This document shows positions 52,490 through 60,841 of a stretch of DNA of 62,303 nucleotides, piece by piece. Both the position numbers and the translations under genes were made by a program. The stretch comes from Pseudaquidulcibacter sp964557085 (GTDB lineage: Bacteria > Pseudomonadota > Alphaproteobacteria > Caulobacterales > Aquidulcibacteraceae), in contig CAZKYS010000001.1 of the NCBI GenBank assembly GCA_964557085.1, positions 1 to 62,303 of the forward strand, read 5' to 3'. Numbering within the stretch: position 1 is the first letter of the stretch; each line of letters starts with the position of its first letter. The notes under the pieces were generated by a model. It was not told where the DNA came from and did no database searches. It worked only from the letters and a program-made list of their open reading frames with translations.

Positions 52490-53784
52490 AATTTTGCTTG
52501 TTCCAATTTCGGGCTTAGGATTTGCACCACTAAAAGCGCCAATAAATAAACCGAACCTGCGATAATGAATAAAATATGATATGAACCTGTGGCCTGTAAA
52601 ATTGCGCCAACGGTTTTTGAGAATATCATTCCCCCAATCGCGCCGACCATGCCGCCAATCCCAATAACTGATGCAACCGCAGAACGTGGGAACATATCAG
52701 ATGGCAATGTATAAATATTTGCCGAAAAAGCCTGATGCGATGCGGTAGCGATACCAATTATCAAAACTGCCGCCCACATATTTGAAACTTGGGTAACAAA
52801 GAAAATTGGCAAAACACATAGTGCAAAAATCAAAAGCGTTATTTTACGCGCATGATTTACTGATAAACCACGCTTAATTAGATTTGATGAAACAAAGCCA
52901 CCAATTACCGACCCAACATCAGAAATCAAATAAATAACAACCAATGGCAAACCAATGGCAAACCATGCAACCGATGAAGATTTCAAATCAAAATGATAGT
53001 TTTTTGATAAAAAATCAGGAAGCCAGAATAAATAAAACCACCAAATTGGATCAATCAGAAACTTTGCAATCGCATAAGCCCATGTTTCTTTTACAAAAAG
53101 CAATTTCACCCAAGGCGTTTTTTCTGAAATATCAGCAGGGTCACTTTGGATTAATGCCAATTCTTGGGCATTAACCTGTTTGGCTTTGGTTGGGTGCTTA
53201 TAAATTAATTGCCATGCAATAAGCCATGCCATACTTGCAAGACCGGTTACAAAAAACGCGGATTGCCAACCAAAAGAAAGCGTAAGAAGCGGAACAACTA
53301 ATGGGGCAACAATTGCACCAATATTTGAACCTGCGTTAAAAACCCCTGCCGCTGCTGCGCGCTCTTTTTGCGGGAACCATTCGGCAATTGCTTTAAGACT
53401 TGCGGGGAAAGAGCCTGCCTCACCTAAACCAAGGGCAACGCGTGCAAGCGTGAATTGAACAATATTGCTTGCAAAGCCTGTGAATGTATGCGCCAAAGTC
53501 CAAAGGGTGAAGGCAATTGCATAACCTGCCTTTGCACCAATTTTATCAATTATGCGCCCAAAACTTACATAGCCGATTGCATATGCCGCCTGAAACCAGA
53601 AAACCACATTGGCATAACCATTTTCATCCCAATGAAAAACATGTTGTAAATCATTTTTCAAAAGCCCCAAAGTTTGACGGTGAACATAATTAATCGCCAT
53701 TGCCGCAAGCAATAAAAAACAAATCGTCCAACGATAATTGCTTGCCTTTTGCTCATCCAAAGCATTGGTTTCTTGGTTTGACAT
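52486..53784 (-). CDS. exuT: MFS hexuronate transporter (ACS family, ExuT-like)
   Basis: 432 aa, 12 membrane helices. Landmarks: INYVHRQTLGLL at helix 1, GRIIDKIGAKAG between helices 2 and 3 (MFS motif A), RVALGLGEAGSFPA and EWFPQKERAAAAGVFNAGSNIGA, all typical of anion:cation symporters for hexuronates and sugar acids. It brings galacturonate or glucuronate through the inner membrane. It heads the exuT-acetylesterase-esterase-GH43 operon. Ribosome site GGAGGGAAT; near-perfect operator 40 bases upstream. Confidence 0.9.
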   Translation of the reverse strand: MSNQETNALDEQKASNYRWTICFLLLAAMAINYVHRQTLGLLKNDLQHVFHWDENGYANVVFWFQAAYAIGYVSFGRIIDKIGAKAGYAIAFTLWTLAHTFTGFASNIVQFTLARVALGLGEAGSFPASLKAIAEWFPQKERAAAAGVFNAGSNIGAIVAPLVVPLLTLSFGWQSAFFVTGLASMAWLIAWQLIYKHPTKAKQVNAQELALIQSDPADISEKTPWVKLLFVKETWAYAIAKFLIDPIWWFYLFWLPDFLSKNYHFDLKSSSVAWFAIGLPLVVIYLISDVGSVIGGFVSSNLIKRGLSVNHARKITLLIFALCVLPIFFVTQVSNMWAAVLIIGIATASHQAFSANIYTLPSDMFPRSAVASVIGIGGMVGAIGGMIFSKTVGAILQATGSYHILFIIAGSVYLLALLVVQILSPKLEQAKL

Positions 53785-53809
53785 ATTCCCTCCGACTTAT
53801 TTTTTCTTA

Positions 53810-53838
53810 TAGATATATGTTTATGACACCGGTGGCAA
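53810..53838 (-). promoter_or_regulatory. exuT promoter with operator copy
   Basis: On the minus strand TTGCCA (53838-53833) and TATCTA (53815-53810) are 17 bases apart. The operator GACACCGGTGGC at 53825-53836 (11 of 12) overlaps the -35 element and spacer. Confidence 0.65.
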
Positions 53839-53890
53839 TACTATTTTTCCACAAAAGTAAAATTTATTTTTAACCAAAATTATAATTATA

Positions 53891-54868
53891 TTATCCGCCC
53901 GTTAGTGACATGGGCCGCTTTGGTACATAGCCGCCGCCAATAATAAAATCATGCGCTTTGGGTTTGTGATTCAATGCCTTGGCATAGATTGCGCTCAATT
54001 CACTGAAATCATTATTTAATAAGGCAGGCCGTAAATCATAAAAATCATCATGACCAAGGCACATATATAATTTCCCCGTACAGGTAATTCTTACGCGATT
54101 GCACGAAGCGCAAAAATTATGCGAAAGCGGGGTTATAAAGCCAATTCGACCGCCAGTTTCCATTATTCTATAATATTGCGATGGGCCGTTTGTTTTATAT
54201 TCATCACCAATAATTTGCCATTTATTTTCAAGGCTTTGGCGAACAATATTCATTGGAACATATTGATCTTCGCGGCCCAATATTTTTTCATCCATTGGCA
54301 TGGTTTCAATTAATGAAATGTCCGCGCCAATTGAATGGGCATATTCAATTAATTTTGGTAATTCATCAAAATTATCTTGCTTTAAAACCACACAATTAAT
54401 TTTAACGCGGATTTGGTTTTCAAAAGCTGCATCAATGCCATCCAAGACATTTGCTAAATCACCGCCGCGTGTAATTTCTTTATATTTTTGCGCATCCAAT
54501 GTATCAAGTGAAACATTAATTCGTTTTATACAAGCGCGCGACAAATCCTTTGCAAAATGGCGCAATAATGTTCCGTTAGTTGTAAGTGTAAGCGCGCTTA
54601 ATTTGCCATTTTCAACAAATAATCCAAGTTTTTGTATTAATTTTCCAACATCCTTGCGAACCAAAGGCTCCCCACCTGTAAGGCGCAGGTACTTTATGCC
54701 GTTTTGGGTTAAAAAATCTACTAGATTAATTATTTCCTCAAAACTCAAGATTTCAGAACGTGGCAAGAATTTTTGATTTTCTGACATACAATATTGGCAT
54801 CTTAAATCGCACCTATCAGTCAGGGATAGGCGGATATAATCAATTTTGCGGCCTAATATGTCATACAT
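53891..54868 (-). CDS. moaA: GTP 3',8-cyclase, molybdenum cofactor biosynthesis
   Basis: 325 aa radical-SAM enzyme. The N-terminal cluster motif is CDLRCQYC (Cx3CxxC), the SAM motif TGGEPLVRKD, and the C-terminal second 4Fe-4S motif is CASCNRVRITCTGKLYMC. The last two residues are the conserved GG. It starts molybdopterin synthesis from GTP. It lies 36 bases after fdhD on the same strand as the formate dehydrogenase genes, so it probably supplies cofactor for that enzyme. No other moa, moe or mob gene is in the window. Confidence 0.95.
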   Translation of the reverse strand: MYDILGRKIDYIRLSLTDRCDLRCQYCMSENQKFLPRSEILSFEEIINLVDFLTQNGIKYLRLTGGEPLVRKDVGKLIQKLGLFVENGKLSALTLTTNGTLLRHFAKDLSRACIKRINVSLDTLDAQKYKEITRGGDLANVLDGIDAAFENQIRVKINCVVLKQDNFDELPKLIEYAHSIGADISLIETMPMDEKILGREDQYVPMNIVRQSLENKWQIIGDEYKTNGPSQYYRIMETGGRIGFITPLSHNFCASCNRVRITCTGKLYMCLGHDDFYDLRPALLNNDFSELSAIYAKALNHKPKAHDFIIGGGYVPKRPMSLTGG

Positions 54869-54904
54869 AATTCATTGTTACAAAGTTTGTTGGTTTAATC
54901 AAAC

Positions 54905-55675
54905 CTAAAATTTTTCAAGCCCATCATCACGAACAATGGCATATATATTAATATTGCTTTGCTTTGCCGCCCCAATCGCAAGACTTGATGGCGCGGAAAT
55001 TGCGCATAAATTTGCGCATTTAATTGAAGCGCATTTTTGCACCAAATCAATTGAAAGGCGCGATGTCATTAAAATTGCCCCATTTTTGGTATTAATATTT
55101 TTGGCCAATAAAGCGCCAATTAATTTATCAAGTGCATTATGGCGCCCAATATCTTCGCGCACCAAGATCACATCACCATTTTCATTCATAAAACCTGCGG
55201 CATGCGCGGCATTTGTGGCTTGGTTTATGCTTTGAAAGCCGCGCATTTTTGCCATTGCATCTATGATTATTTGCGGTTCAAAACTTTTTGCAGCCCCAAG
55301 TTTTTCAAGATTTGGCAATGCCGCATCCAAACTATCCACACCACAAAGGCCACAGCCAACAGGGCCAAGTTTTAAATTCCTTTGGCGCATGAAATTTGTG
55401 GCAACATCATTTTGTAAAGCAATTCTAAGCTCTATCCCCTTACTATGATTGATGATTTCAATTTTCTCGATTTCATTTCTATTTTTTATTATGCCTTCGC
55501 AAAAACTAAAACCGATCGCATAATCTTCTAAATCATTGGGGCTTGCCATCATTATGGCGTGGGTCATGCCATTATAGGTAATTGCGATTGCAATCTCACA
55601 CACAAGGTTTCGCTTTGAATCTTGCCAACCTTTTGAAACAATATATTTGCGATTTTCAAACTCTTTATAGGGCAT
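54905..55675 (-). CDS. fdhD: Formate dehydrogenase accessory sulfurtransferase
   Basis: 256 aa. The catalytic Cys loop CGLCG is in GPVGCGLCGVD near residue 120, and further family motifs are REDIGRHNALDKLIG and LMTSRLSIDLVQK. FdhD passes sulfur from IscS to the molybdenum cofactor of formate dehydrogenase. The fdsA TAA overlaps its ATG by one base, as in fdsGBA-C operons. Confidence 0.95.
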   Translation of the reverse strand: MPYKEFENRKYIVSKGWQDSKRNLVCEIAIAITYNGMTHAIMMASPNDLEDYAIGFSFCEGIIKNRNEIEKIEIINHSKGIELRIALQNDVATNFMRQRNLKLGPVGCGLCGVDSLDAALPNLEKLGAAKSFEPQIIIDAMAKMRGFQSINQATNAAHAAGFMNENGDVILVREDIGRHNALDKLIGALLAKNINTKNGAILMTSRLSIDLVQKCASIKCANLCAISAPSSLAIGAAKQSNINIYAIVRDDGLEKF

Positions 55676-58503
55676 TATTTTGAATGGCCTATATGGCGAT
55701 TATCATGGGAAAATTTTGTGTAATTTTTTTGATATTCGGTCTCCCCATTGGTTTTGGAAACCTGAACCGCCGTCACCTTATATTCAGGGCAATTGGTGGC
55801 CCAATCGGAAAGTTCGGTGGTTATCACATTGGCCTGTGTATCGGGGTGGTGGAATGTTGTGTAAACCACGCCCGCCGATACCCTATCGGTTATTTTCGCG
55901 CGTAATGCTGTTTCACCCGAACGGCTTTGAAGTTTTACAAAATCACCGTCAATAATACCGCGAATTTCGGCATCAATTGGGTTTATTTCCAATAAATCTT
56001 CATCATGCCATTTTTGATTTGGGGTTCGGCGGGTTTGTGCACCAACATTATATTGCGTTAAAATCCGCCCAGTTGTAAGCAAAAGCGGGAATTTAGGGCC
56101 CGTTTTTTCCAAAGTTGGCACATATTCAGTTATAATAAATTTGCCCTTACCATTGGCGAATTTATCAATATGCATGATGGGTGAGCCTTCAGGGTGCGTA
56201 TCATCGCACGGCCATTGAACCGAACCCAATTGTTCAAGTTTTTCATAATTAACACCCGCAAAAGATGGGGTTAATTCGGAAATTTCATTCATAATTTCAC
56301 TTGGGTGATTATAATTCCAATTCATGCCAAGTACATTGGCAAGTTTTTGGGTGACTTCCCAATCGGCAAGGCCATTTTTGGGCTGCATTACTTTGCGCAC
56401 CCTTTGGATACGCCGTTCGGCATTGGTAAAAGTTCCATCTTTTTCCAAAAATGTGCAACCCGGTAGGAAAATATGCGCATAATTGGCGGTTTCATTCAAA
56501 AACAAATCTTGCACAATCACACATTCCATATTGGCAAGTGCCGCCGCAACATGATGTGTATTGGGGTCTGATTGAAGTATATCCTCACCTTGGCAATAAA
56601 GCGCCTTGAAATTGCCTGCCACCGCTTCATCAAGCATATTGGGTATTCTAAGCCCTGCTGTGTTTGATAATTTTGCGCCCCATTTTTCCTCAAACATGGC
56701 GCGAACCACATCATCACCAACAGGGCGATAGCCTGAAAATTCATGCGGAAAAGAACCCATATCGCATGAACCTTGAACATTATTTTGACCACGCAATGGA
56801 TTAACCCCAACACCCTTGCGCCCAATATTACCAGTTGCCATTGCAAGATTGGCAATTGCCATAACAGTCGTTGTGCCCTGCGAATGTTCAGTAACGCCTA
56901 GGCCGTAATATATTGCGCCATTGCCTGAGCCTGCATAAAGCCGTGCGGCGGCGCGAATATCTTCGGCAGCAACGCCGCAAAGTGGGGCGATGTTTTCGGG
57001 GCTATGGCGAGCGTCGGCTACAAATTGTGCCCATGCTTCATATTCATCAATGTCGCATTTTTGATTGATAAAATCCCTATCCACCAAATTTTCGGTAACT
57101 ATGACATGCGCAAGTGCCGTAACCATTGCAACATTGGTTCCAGGGCGCAATGGTAAATGGAAATCGGCCTTTATATGCGGGCTTTGCACCATATCAATGC
57201 GGCGCGGGTCGATGACTATTAATTTTGCCCCTTCCCTAATACGTTTTTTAAGGCGCGATGCAAAAACAGGGTGCCCATCAGTTGGATTTGCACCAATAAT
57301 TATTGCAACATCAACATGTTCAACACTATCAAAATCCTGTGTTCCTGCCGATGTGCCAAAGGTTTGTTTTAATCCATAACCCGTAGGCGAATGGCAAACC
57401 CTTGCGCATGTATCAACATTATTAATCCCAAAACCTGCGCGAATAAGTTTTTGCACCAAAAATGTTTCTTCATTTGTGCAGCGTGATGAAGTTATGCCGC
57501 CAATGGCCTTATTGCCATATTTATTTTCGATTTCACGCAATTTTTTGGCGCTATATTCAAAGGCATAATCCCAACTTACTTCTTGCCATTCATCGCCAAT
57601 TTTTTCGCGTATCATGGGTTTTAATATGCGGTCTTTGTGTTCGGCATAGCCGTATGCAAAGCGCCCCTTTACGCATGAATGGCCACGATTGGCCTTGCCA
57701 TCCTTATAGGGAACCATACGCACCAATTCATCGCCCCGCATTTGCGCTTCGAATGTGCAACCAACACCGCAATAGGCGCAAGTTGTGATTTTTGAATGTT
57801 CGGGCTGCCCAATTTCCACCACTGATTTTTCAATCAAAGTACCGGTTGGGCATGCATTAACGCACGCGCCACATGACACACATTCACTATCAAAAAAATC
57901 CTCATTAACACCCGCATTAATGTGTGATGCAAAGCCGCGACTATCAATTGAAAGGGCAAATGTGCCCTGCACTTCTTCACAGGCGCGAACGCAGCGCGCA
58001 CAAACAATGCATTTTGATGGATCAAAATCAAAATATGGGTTGGATATATCTTTGGCTTGCCCCAAATGATTATGGCCTTGTTCAAAGCGAACATCGCGCA
58101 AACCAACTGCGCCTGCCATATCTTGCAGCTCGCAATCACCATTTGCCGCGCATGTAAGGCAATCAAGTGGGTGGTCTGAAATATATAATTCCATCACCCC
58201 GCGCCGAAGTTTTTTTAATCTATCGGTTTGGGTTTTTATTTCCATTCCCGCCGTGATTGGCGTTGTGCATGATGACGGCGTTCCAGCGCGCCCTTCAATT
58301 TCAACCAAGCAAAGCCGGCACGAGCCATAGGGTTTTACAATATCGGTTGCGCATAATTTAGGAATATTTATACCAATTTCAGATGCTGCACGCAAAATTG
58401 ATGTGCCTTTGGGGGCGCTGGTTTTAAAACCATCAATGGTGAATTCAACCATTTCACCATCAATTTGCGGGGTTCCTTTGTCCTTTGTATTCATATTAGA
58501 CAT
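55675..58503 (-). CDS. fdsA: NAD-dependent formate dehydrogenase, alpha (molybdenum) subunit
   Basis: 942 aa from the ATG at 58503, preceded by GGAGGGGGAAAA; the frame extends further into fdsB. Order: a 2Fe-2S domain (CATDIVKPYGSCRLCLVE), a NuoG-like His/Cys cluster (DHPLDCLTCAANGDCELQ), two 4Fe-4S motifs (CIVCARCVRACEE; CVSCGACVNACPTG), then a further cluster CAYCGVGC and the bis-MGD domain. The metal ligand is Cys in RVCHSPTGY, so no selenocysteine is used. It oxidises formate to CO2 in the cytoplasm. A conserved Arg/His environment is visible around AHVCHSP-type residues. Confidence 0.95.
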   Translation of the reverse strand: MSNMNTKDKGTPQIDGEMVEFTIDGFKTSAPKGTSILRAASEIGINIPKLCATDIVKPYGSCRLCLVEIEGRAGTPSSCTTPITAGMEIKTQTDRLKKLRRGVMELYISDHPLDCLTCAANGDCELQDMAGAVGLRDVRFEQGHNHLGQAKDISNPYFDFDPSKCIVCARCVRACEEVQGTFALSIDSRGFASHINAGVNEDFFDSECVSCGACVNACPTGTLIEKSVVEIGQPEHSKITTCAYCGVGCTFEAQMRGDELVRMVPYKDGKANRGHSCVKGRFAYGYAEHKDRILKPMIREKIGDEWQEVSWDYAFEYSAKKLREIENKYGNKAIGGITSSRCTNEETFLVQKLIRAGFGINNVDTCARVCHSPTGYGLKQTFGTSAGTQDFDSVEHVDVAIIIGANPTDGHPVFASRLKKRIREGAKLIVIDPRRIDMVQSPHIKADFHLPLRPGTNVAMVTALAHVIVTENLVDRDFINQKCDIDEYEAWAQFVADARHSPENIAPLCGVAAEDIRAAARLYAGSGNGAIYYGLGVTEHSQGTTTVMAIANLAMATGNIGRKGVGVNPLRGQNNVQGSCDMGSFPHEFSGYRPVGDDVVRAMFEEKWGAKLSNTAGLRIPNMLDEAVAGNFKALYCQGEDILQSDPNTHHVAAALANMECVIVQDLFLNETANYAHIFLPGCTFLEKDGTFTNAERRIQRVRKVMQPKNGLADWEVTQKLANVLGMNWNYNHPSEIMNEISELTPSFAGVNYEKLEQLGSVQWPCDDTHPEGSPIMHIDKFANGKGKFIITEYVPTLEKTGPKFPLLLTTGRILTQYNVGAQTRRTPNQKWHDEDLLEINPIDAEIRGIIDGDFVKLQSRSGETALRAKITDRVSAGVVYTTFHHPDTQANVITTELSDWATNCPEYKVTAVQVSKTNGETEYQKNYTKFSHDNRHIGHSK

Positions 58504-59962
58504 TTTTCCCCCTCCACGCTTTAATCGCACTTTGAACTGGATATGGCGTGAAACCGCCCAAAGCGCACAACGAACCAAATTTCATAGTTTCGCATAAATC
58601 ATCGACCAATTCATATTGGTTTTCACCCGCAATAATCCTGTCCATAGTTTCAACGCCGCGCGTAGAGCCAATTCGGCATGGTGTGCATTTTCCGCATGAT
58701 TCATGGGCGCAAAATTCAAAGGCGAAACGCGCCATTTTTAGAAAATCAATTGTATCATCAAACACAACCAGTGAACCATGCCCCAAAATTCCGCCCGCCT
58801 GTGGCAAAATTTCATAATCAAAAATCAAATCAAGATTTTCGGCGGTAAAATAAGCGCCTAATGGGCCACCAATTTGCACCGCGCCAAATTCGCGCCCTGA
58901 TTTTATACCACCGCCAATATCATAAATTAATTCGCGTAATGACATTCCAAATGGCACTTCATAATAGCCGCCATTTTTGATATTGCCCGATAATTGAATT
59001 GGAATTGTGCCAAGGCTTTTGCCAGAACCAAACCCTGCATAATGACCACCGCCATTTAAAATTATTGGTGCAATTGCGGCAAAGGTAAGAACATTATTTA
59101 CCAATGTTGGTTTGCCAAAAAGCCCTTCAAGCGCTGGTATTGGCGGCTTGGCGCGCACCATGCCACGTTTACCTTCAATAGATTCCAAAAGCGCGGTTTC
59201 TTCACCGCATACATAAGCGCCCGCCCCAACAAAAACTTCAAGGTCAAAATTTTCAAGCAGGGTGCGTTGTTTCGCAATCTCTATTGCCGCCTTTAATATT
59301 TTGATTGCAATCGGATATTCGGAACGAACATAAATATAACCCTTTGACGCACCCAATGCGAAACCCGCGATTGCCATTGCCTCGATAAGGCCGAATGGGT
59401 CGCCTTCCATATAGGCGCGATCTGAAAAATTGCCGCTATCGCCTTCATCGGCATTGCAGATTATGTATTTTTGATTTGAAACGGCATCTTTAACAGTTTG
59501 CCATTTTATTGAAGCAGGAAAGCCCGCGCCGCCGCGCCCCCTAAGGCCAGAAGTTTTGATTTCATCAATGGTTTTTTGCGCACCAATTGCTTTAACTTTT
59601 CCAATTACTTTGCCGCCGCCAAGCGCTAAATATCCATCATAATCCAATGGGTCATTTAAACCGCATTTTGCGAACGAAAGACGATTTTGCGCTTTTAATA
59701 ATGGTAATTCATCAACAATTCCCATATATTTATGATGTGATTTTGCAAAATTATTTACAATTAAATCATCAATTTCATTGGTTGAAATTGGGCCAAAACC
59801 ATGACGCGCGCCATCAATTTCAACTTCAATCAAAACTTCCAAAAAATGAAGGCCGCGTGATGAATTGCGAATTATTTCATGCCCTACATGCGCGATTTTT
59901 TGAGCGATTAAATCAGCACCCAATGCAATTGAAATACTATCTTGGGGAATAAAAACTCTCAT
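58496..59962 (-). CDS. fdsB: NAD-dependent formate dehydrogenase, beta (NuoF-like) subunit
   Basis: 488 aa. The first 100 residues resemble the thioredoxin-like extension of soluble NAD-linked dehydrogenases. Then come the NADH/FMN motifs GLRGRGGAGFPASIKW and GAGAYVCGEETALLESIEG, and the 4Fe-4S site ESCGKCTPCRIGSTRG with a distant fourth Cys in CALGGFTPYP. It passes electrons to NAD+. Its start overlaps the fdsG stop (ATGA) and its stop lies within the start region of fdsA. Confidence 0.95.
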   Translation of the reverse strand: MRVFIPQDSISIALGADLIAQKIAHVGHEIIRNSSRGLHFLEVLIEVEIDGARHGFGPISTNEIDDLIVNNFAKSHHKYMGIVDELPLLKAQNRLSFAKCGLNDPLDYDGYLALGGGKVIGKVKAIGAQKTIDEIKTSGLRGRGGAGFPASIKWQTVKDAVSNQKYIICNADEGDSGNFSDRAYMEGDPFGLIEAMAIAGFALGASKGYIYVRSEYPIAIKILKAAIEIAKQRTLLENFDLEVFVGAGAYVCGEETALLESIEGKRGMVRAKPPIPALEGLFGKPTLVNNVLTFAAIAPIILNGGGHYAGFGSGKSLGTIPIQLSGNIKNGGYYEVPFGMSLRELIYDIGGGIKSGREFGAVQIGGPLGAYFTAENLDLIFDYEILPQAGGILGHGSLVVFDDTIDFLKMARFAFEFCAHESCGKCTPCRIGSTRGVETMDRIIAGENQYELVDDLCETMKFGSLCALGGFTPYPVQSAIKAWRGKNV

Positions 59963-60384
59963 TCATCACCCCCAAAACTTGCAATCAATTGGCCATCTTT
60001 CATTGCCGCAGGGCCACGCGAACAAAGGCCGAGGCAGAAGATTTTTTCAACCAAAACTCCATTCGAATTTTCACCCCATTCAAGGCCATTTTGGGATAAA
60101 TACTCATTTGCTTTATTTTCAACACCCTGCGCCTGACACGCTTCACCATTACAAATTTGGATATGGTGGTTGTTTTTTTTATTTTTAAAGTCGCTATAAA
60201 AACTAGCGACACCCCATACTTCTGCGCGTGATAGGTTTAGATGGGCTGCAATATTTCTTATATCTTCTTCGCAGATTTCACCATTTGAATGCATAATTTC
60301 ATGCAAAATTGGAAGCAGCGAACTTTGCAGCGCATCAAACTTTCCAAGTATGTCTTTGTTTTTTGTTATATTTTTGTTTTGCAT
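59959..60384 (-). CDS. fdsG: NAD-dependent formate dehydrogenase, gamma (NuoE-like) subunit
   Basis: 141 aa from the ATG at 60384, which has GGGGAAGG directly upstream; the frame opens ten codons earlier at another ATG (60414). The 2Fe-2S ligands are CNGEAC (near 87-92) and CLGLCSRGPAAM, the thioredoxin-like ferredoxin pattern of NuoE. The first gene of fdsG-fdsB-fdsA-fdhD-moaA. The usual small fdsD gene is not found after fdhD. Confidence 0.9.
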   Translation of the reverse strand: MQNKNITKNKDILGKFDALQSSLLPILHEIMHSNGEICEEDIRNIAAHLNLSRAEVWGVASFYSDFKNKKNNHHIQICNGEACQAQGVENKANEYLSQNGLEWGENSNGVLVEKIFCLGLCSRGPAAMKDGQLIASFGGDE

Positions 60385-60841
60385 TGCCTTCCCCGCACAA
60401 TCATTATTATGCATTCGTTTTAAATTGCAATTGTTTATTATTTAAATTATTTCAATAATATACGCTAAAATAAAATTTTAAATTCCATTTTTATAACCTA
60501 ATTTTGCAAAGACAAATTCATATAATTAATCAATATCAATCGAAAAAACTAATTTGCAATTATAAAAGCATATACACTCCCCAAAAACGTCAAATGACTC
60601 TTATGAGAATGATTTTGCCACCAAGTTAAGTAAAAAATAAACTTGCAAATTATTGGTATTTGCTATGCAATATTAGAATTTTCTTCCAAATAATTCGAAT
60701 AATATCACTAAAACCGCACCAAAAGAGCATAATTGACAATTTGTGAGTGCTTTTTATCGATTTTAGTTGCAAATGTAACTTTAATAAAATATGCCATATT
60801 AATCGCAAGAAAAATCAACAATAAAAATCTAGGGGGATATA
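60385..60841. other. AT-rich divergent intergenic region between fdsG and the TBDR gene
   Basis: 457 bases with no credible gene. It must hold the promoters of the fds operon (leftward) and the TBDR (rightward). A Fur-box-like sequence lies at 60604-60618 and a possible sigma-70 promoter at 60733-60760. Short AATTGC-type repeats are frequent, but no strong palindrome was found. Confidence 0.6.
60733..60760 (+). promoter_or_regulatory. Possible promoter of the right-edge TBDR gene
   Basis: TTGACA (60733-60738) is a perfect -35. TATCGA (60755-60760), 16 bases later, is a mediocre -10. The predicted leader is about 75 bases. Confidence 0.3.

Noticed and set aside
54300..54776. 158-codon plus-strand frame opposite moaA
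   Set aside because: Antisense to a gene with intact radical-SAM cluster motifs; no independent evidence of coding.
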